Below are positions 10,601 to 18,027 of a stretch of DNA of 32,424 bases, in pieces (position 1 is the first letter of the stretch; each line of letters starts with the position of its first letter). The DNA is taken from the NCBI RefSeq assembly GCF_900009145.1, contig NZ_LN889813.1:234757-267180 (forward strand). The letters are read 5' to 3'. Position numbers and translations under genes: made by a program. This DNA comes from Planktothrix tepida PCC 9214. GTDB lineage: Bacteria > Cyanobacteriota > Cyanobacteriia > Cyanobacteriales > Microcoleaceae. The notes below the pieces were generated by a model. That model was given only the letters and a program-made list of their open reading frames with translations, was not told the DNA's origin and searched no databases.

Positions 10601-11129
10601 ATCTGACTGGCTTAATGCTATGGTTGAGCAAGTTCAAAGACCTGCTATTGGAGCCGTTGGAGCTTTATTATTATTCCCAGATAACACAATTCAACACGCT
10701 GGCGTGATCATGGGATTGGGCGGTGTAGCAGGTCATCCCTATTATAATATGCCTCAAACTCCAGGGTACTTTAGTAATGTGATTGGCTTAAATAATACTT
10801 CAGCCGTTACAGGAGCTTGCTTAATGTGTCGGCGAGATGCCTTTGAGCAAGTGGGAGGATTTGATGAGGAACTAACGGTTGCTTACAATGATGTCGATTT
10901 ATGTTTAAAATTACTCACTCAAGGTTATCGAAATCTCTACTTACCTCATGTGGTTTTGTATCACCATGAATCTAAAAGTCGGGGTTATGAAGATACGCCA
11001 GAAAAAAAAGAACGGCTGGGTCGAGAATCAAAAATTATGGAAAGTCGTTGGCAAAAGTTTATTGATAACGATCCCTACTATAGCCCTCATTTAAGCCGTG
11101 AGTTTCAAGACTATCGAATCAAAGTCTAA
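7671..11129 (+). CDS. TPR-GT2-GT2 fusion glycosyltransferase
   Basis: The 1152-residue product joins a TPR array (about residues 1-590) to two GT2 domains in one frame. Domain A starts at PLISIIMPVYN near 622 and has DHDD at 712-715. Domain B starts at VSIIIPTRD near 881 and has NND ending at D972, then GGFDEELTVAYNDVDLCLK. It is a close paralogue of the pair 2947-5496 plus 5487-7610: long segments such as YDLVLRFTEKT and GGTEAKPYAY are identical. It lacks the beta-rich tail and ends after DYRIKV. Its intact architecture is the best guide to what the frame-split neighbour should look like. A probable role is cytoplasmic sugar transfer to a lipid- or protein-linked acceptor; the sugar is unknown. 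Two consecutive GT-A modules suggest two transfer steps, or one catalytic and one accessory domain. Confidence 0.92.
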   Translation: MLSKSTNLQTATNLFEEANQLKQAGQLQNAIISYRRAAQLNPNFPWIYHNLGEVLAENGQLLEAMQAFQQAVKLNPDSAWSQYQLAEVFLKLGNLPNAIERLTQAIAINPYSPEFYNSLGNALFKQGDLEQAITNYRKTIELDPENAIAYQYLGEALAQQGELDESLTSCQKAIELNPNLGDVYQILGTALVKKGLFQEALNILLEALDFNQKSPKIYHALGDIAVHFQQWNKAIDYYSQAIQLKPNVPIFHHNLGNVYAQLYQWEDAIAAYSQAIAINPESADCHQSFAEVLAKLERWDAAISSYSKALELNPDLTNIYPHLAEALKQRGTPADLEKANQYYQKAIEFNADDLDAYEMLLKTQPNNLELCWKYANLLWSKNQREQALIYYKKVKEANPQDFEMLVKLGEAFVRMSQFDDAIAIYNKALEINPNSADVYHRLGEPLEKNGQLEEAAKTYQKAIELNPHFFGSYHNLGDIRRKQNKVEEAVAAYQKATELNPHFHWSYHNIGDMLLEQPDRLDEAAAAYQKAIAINPHFAWSYQNLGTALLKQGKIEEAITAYRRAGELDPVFKFDVKSIQDILLKKALVADHLYSLWVADNFPREADLKKMAETLEIFRYKPLISIIMPVYNTPTYFLREAIDSVLNQVYPDWEFCIADDSSTDPHVKEILEEYVAKDSRIKVVYRTENGHISKASNSALELATGEFISLLDHDDTLTPDALYEVVLLLNRYPDADMIYSDEDKLSPDDQLISPFFKPEWSPESFFSRMYTCHLGTYRHSIIKEIGGWRIGYEGAQDYDLVLRFTEKTEKIYHIPKILYHWRMHPGSAAGGTEAKPYAYLASQKALQDAIDRRGEKGEIQGIPGFLGHHLVRYEISEYKRVSIIIPTRDLGKVLDRCLESIFTKTGYPNYEVILIDNGSVESYTAQLIEQWYQKEPERFKCYRLDIPFNFSKINNYGVSQATGDYLLFLNNDTEAITSDWLNAMVEQVQRPAIGAVGALLLFPDNTIQHAGVIMGLGGVAGHPYYNMPQTPGYFSNVIGLNNTSAVTGACLMCRRDAFEQVGGFDEELTVAYNDVDLCLKLLTQGYRNLYLPHVVLYHHESKSRGYEDTPEKKERLGRESKIMESRWQKFIDNDPYYSPHLSREFQDYRIKV

Positions 11130-11193
11130 AGAATCAATGTCAAGCTTTACGAGTTATGCTAGATTAAGTTAGGATTTTTGCAGCTTTCAACTC

Positions 11194-11198
11194 AGGAG
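11194..11198 (+). promoter_or_regulatory. Shine-Dalgarno of the SAM methyltransferase gene
   Basis: AGGAG lies seven bases before the ATG at 11206. It is the clearest ribosome binding site in a window where most starts lack one, and it fixes this start. Confidence 0.75.
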
Positions 11199-11205
11199 TT
11201 AGTTA

Positions 11206-11898
11206 ATGGTAGATGTCTATCAAGTTCGTAAGGAGCTTGCTGTTCAATATATTAGTGGGGAAGGTATGGAAGTTGGTGCGCTTCATGCTCCCCTAGAAGT
11301 TCCTAATGGTGCAAAAGTTCATTATGTTGATCGAATGTCTGCTGCTAATCTGAGGAAACAATATCCAGAATTATCGGCGGTTAATCTGGTTGATCCTGAT
11401 ATTATTGATGATGGTGAAAGATTAGCCCAAATTCACGATAATACTTGGGATTTTGTAATTGCTAATCACATGATTGAGCATTGTCAAAATCCCATTGGTG
11501 CGATTCAAAATTTTCTTCGAGTTTTGAAGGAAGGAGGCATCTTATATATGGGAGTTCCTGATAAACGTTATACCTTTGATTTAGATCGCCCGATTACAGA
11601 TTTAGATCACCTAATTCGAGACTATAAAGAAGGGCCTGAATGGTCTAAGCAAGGGCATTATCAAGAATATGTTTCTTTAGTTGATAAAGTCCCAGAAGAC
11701 CAAATATCGGCTCGGATGAAACTCTTGTTAGATATGGATTATAGTATTCATTTTCATGTTTGGAAACCCGATTCTTTTTTAGAATTGCTGTCCTATTGTC
11801 AAGAAACATTGGGCTTTCAATTTACAATCGAACAATTTAAAGAAAATGATTTTGAGTTTATCTGTATTCTCAAGAAAACTCAAAATCATAAGTCTTAG
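11206..11898 (+). CDS. Class I SAM-dependent methyltransferase (Methyltransf_11-like)
   Basis: The 230-residue protein has a Rossmann-type SAM-binding start: GEGMEVGALHAPL at residues 18-30 stands in for the E-x-G-x-G motif I. The motif IV/V region reads DFVIANHMIEHCQNP near 82-93, followed by a post-motif loop FLRVLKEGGILYMGVPD. This E-I-G-A-L-x-x-P version is common in methyltransferases encoded among glycosyltransferases, where they methylate sugars or lipid-linked glycans. It begins 76 bp after the TPR-GT2 fusion on the same strand, with a strong AGGAG, and probably belongs to that transcription unit. No membrane segment or signal peptide is present. The exact acceptor (O-methylation of a sugar is likely) cannot be determined from sequence. 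Confidence 0.85.
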   Translation: MVDVYQVRKELAVQYISGEGMEVGALHAPLEVPNGAKVHYVDRMSAANLRKQYPELSAVNLVDPDIIDDGERLAQIHDNTWDFVIANHMIEHCQNPIGAIQNFLRVLKEGGILYMGVPDKRYTFDLDRPITDLDHLIRDYKEGPEWSKQGHYQEYVSLVDKVPEDQISARMKLLLDMDYSIHFHVWKPDSFLELLSYCQETLGFQFTIEQFKENDFEFICILKKTQNHKS

Positions 11899-11952
11899 TC
11901 AGGGAATATTCGATATCAAAATTGGATACAAGTTTCAGTTAAAAACTCTAGC

Positions 11953-14900
11953 TTAACTTGATGTACCATTGAACCAGTTGAGCGCTTGGGTTAACTCAAT
12001 TTCATCAAAAGGTTGAGATTGCTGTTGAAGTAAAAAACGCTGTGCAAAGCGATTGGTTGTAAAACTACGTTGAGGATAGATAATCTGTCCTTTATTTTCA
12101 TGACTAACTTCGATGATCGCACCAAGTTCATGGACAACTCCTTTATAATATCGAATTGCAAAGTCCAGTTGAACTTTTTGTTTATAGAGTTCTACTAAAA
12201 TTTGGGGTTCTATAACATATACAAGTTCTTTTAAATACCATCTTGCCCCTAAACCGGGTGACCAAAAATCGGGAAACCAAACACAAAGGTGCATATAATT
12301 ATCTTCTTGATAGTAAGTCGTATGTCCATAGATAAATGCTGAGTTATGCCAAAGATAAGGAGTCCAAAACTCTAATCGGGAACCTTCTACACAAACTCGA
12401 CTAATTTCTTTAAATAAATGAACCGGTGATTCTGTTAAATGTTCTAAGCAGTGAGCGGAGTAAACATAATCAACACTCCGGTCTGGAAAAGGTAATTTGT
12501 CCGTTTGTAGGTTCAGAACATGATCAACAACTCCTGGAATTGCACAGTAATCTAAACCAATTGTTCCGGGTTTCTTATTTCCGCCACAACCCAAGTCTAG
12601 TTTGAGATATTCAGATGAACTTGATTCCGGTTGTTGTAGTGGAGTGGGAACCGCTTGTTCAACTTGATTTTCCTGATTGTTATTTTCCTCATTTTTATGG
12701 AGTTCCCAGTGTGCTTGTTCCAGTTCTGCTAAAACTTCATCTAACTGTGATTGTGAACGCTCTAATTGTTCTCTTGTCCGCTCTAATTCATATCGAAGTG
12801 CTTTTAGCTCCTCTGGACTATCTGGTAATTCAGATTGAGTCAAATCAGGTTTTTTTTCTAATACTACTTCTGACATTTCTTGTCCAATTTCAGTGTTCAT
12901 TTCTTGTTGATCCTGCTTTGAAGATTTTTTTACACTACGAATTACATTAACAACTTGATTATAGATGACTTTCCAATCACACTCATAGTTAAGCCAACCT
13001 TCCCTTCCATCTTGTATATCTACAATAGACTCAAGGGGTACATAACTGGGTGTGATCGCATTGTCACGAGCTTCTGCCCACATCTGAATTTGAGAATAGT
13101 GGGCACGATCAGAGTGAGCAACACCCGGTTTATTGGCAATCCAGGTCACCAGGGTTAACCCCGATCCGAGTACAGCAATGTAAGCATCTATGGCAAATGC
13201 CCATACTAAAGTTTCAGGTATGGAGCAGTTTAAACCATTGTATATTGTGACTGTGGATGGAATTTGTTGAATAATTTTTTCCATCGTCTCTTTTTCGGTA
13301 GAAAACCCATCAAATAAAATGGCTAAATTGGGGTATTCTTTAGACAGTTCATTGATAATATTGGCATAGCCATCAACTTGATTAATCCACGATTTATTAT
13401 GTCCGCGAAGATTGATCCATAATAAAGGAAAATGGGTTTTTGCTTCTTCAATTTGTTGTAAAAAACCTTCGCTACAATTTTGAATCGCTGCCTTGTATAT
13501 CCGTTGAACTAAACTCTCTTGGATACAAAACTCTGTCAATCGAACAGCAAAAAGATTATTCTTCAAAACGAATTGAAAAATATCTGTGTTATTCTGGACT
13601 TTAGAAATTTTATTTTCAGGAATTTCAGGAAAGAGGTGATGTAATTCTAATCGACTCTCTGAACCTAGTATAAATTGATCAATTCGATCTAGTAGCTGGG
13701 TTTGATCAAGGTAGTCAATCGCGGTTAGGTCATTCCAAAAATAATGACCTAAATTAGCAATGACCCCGGAGATAGAAGTTAGTTTTTTGGTTTTGTTTTC
13801 TGGAGAAAGATAAGATTTTACATCTTGCCAGTTACCCACTAGGTGGGCTTTGAAACTGTTGAGATATTCCTCATGCTTTAACCACATTCCCCATTCCGGT
13901 GAAAGCAACACTAAAAGCTCTCTTTGGGGAAAATAAACAGCAACTTTTCCGCCACTCCAACCCCCGACCACCAGGTAAAAAACTTCTGTTCCTTGGAATC
14001 GGTAGAAACATAAAGGAGTAACTGTATGCTGCTGGATATAGAAGGATTGATTACTTTTGAGAACTGTACCTGTCAAAGGACAAATGGTGTAAATATATCC
14101 AGTTTCTACAATACTTTGTTGAAAATAGTGGGGATTGAGAAGTTCCCAGGTAAAGTCTGACTTTTTTTTGATTAATTTACTTAATTGTTTGGTTTCGTCC
14201 CCACTATTAATACTATTAACATAAATTTCTTCTAAAGCAAGATTTTCTTGTTTAATCAGTTTTAGATTAGCTAAAGAAATATGAGAACGGTTAAGGAAAG
14301 TTTCGCTTTCCTCATCCAAGGCGTTAAGATTAATGATGGTATACGAGTTATTTTTTTGACAAAAATATTGATAAGCTTTTTCTTGGCTAATTTCTATACT
14401 GTCCTCAACATCATCCTTTAAATTGCCATAATTATTAAGGTTTCTCCAAATTTTATCATAAAATTCAGTCTTTTGGAATGTTGGGTTAGCTTTTTGAAAC
14501 ATAGTTACAGCTTCTTGAATTTTACCTTGCTCCGCTAGAAGCAGAGCCAAACTTTCATAAGCACTAGCTTGAGCAGGTACTCGTTTAATCAGTTGACGGT
14601 AGCAGATAATTGCTTCTTCTAGTTTCCCTTTGTGCTGAAAAATTTGTCCTAAAGTTGAGTAGGCATTAGTCCATTCAACGTCTGCTAAAAAACCTTGATA
14701 ATTGGCTAAAAAACTTGGTATATTTAGCGCTGATGAATCGAATTCTACACAGTTGTTATAGGCTATATAAGCTTTATCAGTTTTATTTTGTAAACTTAAA
14801 AAATTTGCTAAATCAAAATAGTATTCTAAAGCCGTATCTAAGCTATTTTCAGGAGAATAAACTAAAGCCAGAGTGATTGACTTAACAGAAAAAGCTGTAC

Positions 14901-15426
14901 CGAAGGAGAAAAAGCGAAACTCTGCACGTTGACCGCTAACAATATCTAAATAAAAGTTTAGCTGTTCTTGTCCAGGATCAACTTCTGTTTCATAAATAAT
15001 CGAGGGAAAGGGGGCAGCGATATCAAATTTGAAGCCTTTTTGCTGATTAGAAACATCAGTTTGCTCAGAATTAAATTCTGGGAAATCAAACTGAACTTGA
15101 ATCCGATAAAATCCATCAGGAATATCAATGTAAGGGCCGTAAAATACAAAATTTTGATTTCCTGCTAAACTAATAACAAAACCTTCTGAGGTTTCTATTG
15201 TTTTGGGATCGGGAAGGATATTTAACTGTTTAGCAGGAATATGAATCGTGCTTAATTCAGGTAACTGTCCTAGAAAACTCGGTTGAGTTAAATTCGGGTT
15301 AAGCATTAATGCTCGACGGTAACTCCCAATTGATTCTGCTAATTTTCCCTGTTCAAAGGAAGACTGACTTAATTTATAGTAATCTTCCCAGGTCTTTAGT
15401 TCATTCATTTCCAGACTTTCACTCAT
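11953..15426 (-). CDS. Multidomain protein: TPR, inserted beta domain, GT-B/GT61-like glycosyltransferase domain, coiled coil, SAM methyltransferase
   Basis: The 1157-residue product has five parts. One TPR lies near residues 10-45. A probable beta-sandwich follows at about 55-190 (FVFYGPYIDIPDGFYRIQV). More TPRs cover 195-335. A glycosyltransferase-like region spans about 540-790: LGHYFWNDLTAIDYL near 557, LWINLRGHNKS near 670, and VLGSGLTLVTWIANKPG near 752. The last resembles the GSGLTN segment of GT61 or the donor-binding half of a GT-B fold. A Gln/Glu-rich coiled coil (865-915) leads to a C-terminal methyltransferase with YLKLDLGCGGNKKPG near 938 and SAHCLEHL. It is probably co-transcribed with the STELLO-type gene 69 bp upstream. 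The methyltransferase call is strong. The glycosyltransferase call is moderate, because no complete family signature is visible. The beta domain splitting the TPR array is unusual. Confidence 0.78.
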   Translation of the reverse strand: MSESLEMNELKTWEDYYKLSQSSFEQGKLAESIGSYRRALMLNPNLTQPSFLGQLPELSTIHIPAKQLNILPDPKTIETSEGFVISLAGNQNFVFYGPYIDIPDGFYRIQVQFDFPEFNSEQTDVSNQQKGFKFDIAAPFPSIIYETEVDPGQEQLNFYLDIVSGQRAEFRFFSFGTAFSVKSITLALVYSPENSLDTALEYYFDLANFLSLQNKTDKAYIAYNNCVEFDSSALNIPSFLANYQGFLADVEWTNAYSTLGQIFQHKGKLEEAIICYRQLIKRVPAQASAYESLALLLAEQGKIQEAVTMFQKANPTFQKTEFYDKIWRNLNNYGNLKDDVEDSIEISQEKAYQYFCQKNNSYTIINLNALDEESETFLNRSHISLANLKLIKQENLALEEIYVNSINSGDETKQLSKLIKKKSDFTWELLNPHYFQQSIVETGYIYTICPLTGTVLKSNQSFYIQQHTVTPLCFYRFQGTEVFYLVVGGWSGGKVAVYFPQRELLVLLSPEWGMWLKHEEYLNSFKAHLVGNWQDVKSYLSPENKTKKLTSISGVIANLGHYFWNDLTAIDYLDQTQLLDRIDQFILGSESRLELHHLFPEIPENKISKVQNNTDIFQFVLKNNLFAVRLTEFCIQESLVQRIYKAAIQNCSEGFLQQIEEAKTHFPLLWINLRGHNKSWINQVDGYANIINELSKEYPNLAILFDGFSTEKETMEKIIQQIPSTVTIYNGLNCSIPETLVWAFAIDAYIAVLGSGLTLVTWIANKPGVAHSDRAHYSQIQMWAEARDNAITPSYVPLESIVDIQDGREGWLNYECDWKVIYNQVVNVIRSVKKSSKQDQQEMNTEIGQEMSEVVLEKKPDLTQSELPDSPEELKALRYELERTREQLERSQSQLDEVLAELEQAHWELHKNEENNNQENQVEQAVPTPLQQPESSSSEYLKLDLGCGGNKKPGTIGLDYCAIPGVVDHVLNLQTDKLPFPDRSVDYVYSAHCLEHLTESPVHLFKEISRVCVEGSRLEFWTPYLWHNSAFIYGHTTYYQEDNYMHLCVWFPDFWSPGLGARWYLKELVYVIEPQILVELYKQKVQLDFAIRYYKGVVHELGAIIEVSHENKGQIIYPQRSFTTNRFAQRFLLQQQSQPFDEIELTQALNWFNGTSS

Positions 15427-15495
15427 AACTCAACTTGATTGTATGTTGCTCTATAATTAATTAGGCTTGATGTTATTGGGAATATTAGCTATTCC

Positions 15496-16497
15496 TTACC
15501 CCATATACTTGCTAATTTCTTGACTCCACAATTGGCAAAGTTTAAGGTCAATTTCAGACAAAAATTGATGCTGGTAAAGATGGCTATAAAGCTCTACCAT
15601 TAACTCACTCGCTTGGCGAGACTCAGATGAAAAGCTTTCTAAAAGATCAATAAATTTTTTAACGTCTGTATAAAGGGGAACTTCTGCTTCAAAATCTTTT
15701 AAAAGATTATGTTCATTTCTCAGTTGGTAAACCGAAGGAGATAGGAACAGTACAGCAGAATCCATGCACCATAACAAACGTTGAGCAATATAACCCCGCC
15801 AGATATCGGTTACACGACTATGGACTCCAATGGGGAGTAACATCAGAGGAAATGCAGGTTTGTAGAATAAAGTATTTTGAGTATTAAAGGGAGTATAGCA
15901 ACCTGCTCCCAAAGCTAACTTTTTGCCAGAATCAAAGATAATTTCTGCTTCGGATGCTGTTAATCGATAGATGGCATCCACATCAGGATCTAAATCAGCT
16001 AACCCTTGCTGAACATAACAAGTTACTTCTTTTTCGTCTGTTAGAGTTTGATCGATTTTATTTTTAATTGCATCCAGGGGTAAGCCCCGAGGCCATATTT
16101 TTTGAGAGGTAAAGTATGAATAAACGTTATAAACTCCCCGTGCTTCAATGATTGGTGTTTTGACTTGACTTGGTACAAAATTGGGATATCGATCAGCATA
16201 TGGAATATTATCGTCATCGGATTCCGCAATGATCTCCGCGCCTTTTTTTAAAGCATAGAGGTATCCTAATGTTTTTCGAGCGTAATGATTGGCAGGAATC
16301 AGAGATGCAATTTCTCCAAATTCGTCATATTGCTGATCAATACTTAAATACTCTGCTCCAGGCACATCAAAGGTAGACGGCGTTTTTTTATCTCCAACAA
16401 TGATAATATTCCACCCTAAATCTACAAGAATATCTCGATATTTGAAGAGTGCATCTGTGGGGCTGTTAATCGTTGTTAAAACAAAAGCTTTCATCAT
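15496..16497 (-). CDS. STELLO/DUF288-family putative glycosyltransferase
   Basis: The 333-residue protein begins with the Rossmann-like strand FVLTTINSPTDAL, then IIIVGDKKTP, the LSIDQQY segment, and PANHYARKTLGYLYALKKGA. It next has ESDDDNIPY (DDD near residues 93-95). This order (VGD-K-TP, L-x-x-x-x-Q, RK-x-x-GYL-A, DDDN) matches the STELLO family (Pfam DUF288), known from plant Golgi proteins that act with cellulose synthase and from bacterial polysaccharide loci. The DDD presumably binds a metal/nucleotide-sugar. Unlike the plant proteins it has no membrane anchor and is only the catalytic domain. Two ATGs are adjacent at the start and no SD is visible, so either could be used. It is first in a minus-strand pair and divergent from the TPR gene at 16672. 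The family is confident; reaction and substrate are unknown. Confidence 0.82.
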   Translation of the reverse strand: MMKAFVLTTINSPTDALFKYRDILVDLGWNIIIVGDKKTPSTFDVPGAEYLSIDQQYDEFGEIASLIPANHYARKTLGYLYALKKGAEIIAESDDDNIPYADRYPNFVPSQVKTPIIEARGVYNVYSYFTSQKIWPRGLPLDAIKNKIDQTLTDEKEVTCYVQQGLADLDPDVDAIYRLTASEAEIIFDSGKKLALGAGCYTPFNTQNTLFYKPAFPLMLLPIGVHSRVTDIWRGYIAQRLLWCMDSAVLFLSPSVYQLRNEHNLLKDFEAEVPLYTDVKKFIDLLESFSSESRQASELMVELYSHLYQHQFLSEIDLKLCQLWSQEISKYMG

Positions 16498-16560
16498 TAT
16501 TTTTTTGTTCTTACTCGGCTAGACTTGACTTTTTCCAGATCGGATCAGATGCTGGTCTGT

Positions 16561-16644
16561 TTTGAGTTTCTCAAATTAATATTACATAATTGAGAAGTCA
16601 TAAAACAGTTATTTAAAGAGGCAATTTATTGCTTATAATATAAT
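16561..16644 (+). promoter_or_regulatory. Divergent promoter region: inverted repeats and overlapping TATAAT boxes
   Basis: In the 174-bp divergent gap, TTTGAG-TTT-CTCAAA (16561-16575) and GCAAT-TT-ATTGC (16621-16632) are short inverted repeats. TATAAT occurs at 16634-16639 and overlaps a second copy at 16639-16644, about 30 bp before the TPR start. No good -35 hexamer is seen at the right distance. The -10 is plausible; the operator reading is speculative. Confidence 0.35.
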
Positions 16645-16671
16645 AATATTGAGTGGCAAAATTGACAAGGC

Positions 16672-17952
16672 ATGAACACAAATTTCCAACTCACTTCTCT
16701 ACAAGACGCAAACTCTTGTTTTAAGCAAGCAAATCAGTACCAGCAGCACCGTCAATTGGATCAAGCCGTGGTTGCTTACCGTCATGCTATCACCGAAAAA
16801 CCCAACTTTTCCTGGTATCACCACAACTTAGGAGAAACCCTAACTCAATTGGGTCAGTGGGAAGAAGCGATCGCAAGTTACCAAAAAGCCTGCGAACTTA
16901 ATTCCAACTCGGCTTGGTCTTACTATAACTTGGCAGAACTCCTAGAGCAACAGGGGAGAATCCCCGAAGCAACGGATGCTTATCGCCGTGCTGTGGAACT
17001 CAATCCTGATTTTTATGAGTTTCAGCAAAGCCTTGGAAAATTGCTCTGCCAACAAGGACATTTTTCAGAAGCCATCAGTTCCCTACAAACTGCAATTGAA
17101 TTGGAACCCGATGCAACCTCCTGTTATCAATATTTGTGGGATGCCTTTGCTCGTCAAGGACGGGGAAGCGAAGGCATTGCTTATTTGCGGAAAGCCCTTG
17201 AAGTCAGTGCCAACAAATGGGAACTTTATCAACAGTTGGGAGAAGCGTTAGAAGCTCTAAACCAAATTGAGGAAGCCCTTGAGTCTTATCAACAGGTGAT
17301 TAAACTGAACCCCAAATCAGCCTGGACTCATTATAAGTTAGGCTTGATTAGCAGAAATCAAGGCAAAATGCAAGAGGCGATTACCGATTTCCGTAAAGCC
17401 GCAGAAATTGATCCTCAATCCGCCATTTATTATCATTTTCTCGGACATACCTTATCCCTAACTCACCAATGGGAAGACGCAATTACCTCCTATCATAAAG
17501 CGTTGGAACTGGCTCCTGATGCGGCGATTATTTACCAACATTTGGGGGATGCTTTAGCGACCTTACAACGGTGGCCACAGGCGGTTACTGCCTATCACCA
17601 TTCCGTTGAACTTGATCCGAACTCCTTGGAAGCTCAAGATCATTTAGGGTTTGCCTTGGCTCAACTGCAACGTTGGGATGAAGCGGTTGCTGCTTACCGT
17701 CGCGCCTTAAATATCAGCGAATCTGATGTTGTTTACCAACATTTGGGGGAAGCGTTGCAAAATCGTTCCCCCTTACAACCTCTTCCCCAAGCTGCTAAAG
17801 CGGACTTAGAAGCAGCAGCCCAATGTTACCGTCGAGTCCTTGAATTAAACCCGAACTGGGTATCTACCTACCAGCTATTGGGGGATGTTTTAACTCAACT
17901 GGGGGAAACGGAAGAAGCTGAACTTTGTTACCATCGTGCCCAGAAGCCCTAA
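16672..17952 (+). CDS. Stand-alone TPR-repeat protein
   Basis: The 426-residue protein is TPR repeats from end to end, about eleven units (typical unit: AWSYYNLAELLEQQGRIPEA), with no enzymatic domain, signal peptide or membrane segment. A Trp/Tyr-rich variant (SWYHHNLGE, AWSYYNLAE) recurs in the TPR-GT2 fusion and in the 21479 gene, so these arrays are related. The gene is divergent from a minus-strand pair (STELLO plus TPR-methyltransferase) and convergent with the sulfotransferase gene. Position and shared TPR type suggest a docking or scaffold subunit for the neighbouring glycan enzymes, which is inference. The ATG follows AAGG at a short distance. It ends with no frame anomaly, unlike the two other plus-strand TPR genes that end at A10 tracts. 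Confidence 0.88.
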   Translation: MNTNFQLTSLQDANSCFKQANQYQQHRQLDQAVVAYRHAITEKPNFSWYHHNLGETLTQLGQWEEAIASYQKACELNSNSAWSYYNLAELLEQQGRIPEATDAYRRAVELNPDFYEFQQSLGKLLCQQGHFSEAISSLQTAIELEPDATSCYQYLWDAFARQGRGSEGIAYLRKALEVSANKWELYQQLGEALEALNQIEEALESYQQVIKLNPKSAWTHYKLGLISRNQGKMQEAITDFRKAAEIDPQSAIYYHFLGHTLSLTHQWEDAITSYHKALELAPDAAIIYQHLGDALATLQRWPQAVTAYHHSVELDPNSLEAQDHLGFALAQLQRWDEAVAAYRRALNISESDVVYQHLGEALQNRSPLQPLPQAAKADLEAAAQCYRRVLELNPNWVSTYQLLGDVLTQLGETEEAELCYHRAQKP

Positions 17953-17984
17953 AACCTGGACTTCAGCCTTAACGTTCCGCCTGG

Positions 17985-18012
17985 GTAGAGACGTTTCATG
18001 AAACGTCTCTAC
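17985..18012. repeat. 28-bp perfect palindrome of a dispersed cyanobacterial repeat type
   Basis: Arms GTAGAGACG and CGTCTCTAC enclose TTTCATGAAA, giving a perfect 28-bp palindrome centred on CATG in the 75-bp gap between convergent genes. A variant copy with the same arms lies inside the coding region at 24479-24506. As far as I recall, near-identical palindromes are scattered in many cyanobacterial genomes. It could act as a bidirectional terminator or mRNA stabiliser, but no T-tract follows. Confidence 0.8.
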
Positions 18013-18027
18013 GCGAGTAATTTTAGC

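Noticed and set aside
11002-11009. A8 tract near the end of the 7671 gene as another slippage site
   Set aside because: The frame continues normally on both sides and alternate frames give no conserved product.
12615-12950. Plus-strand ORF opposite the 11953 protein
   Set aside because: Hydrophobic frame complementary to the coiled-coil coding region; no start signal and the opposite strand has clear domains.
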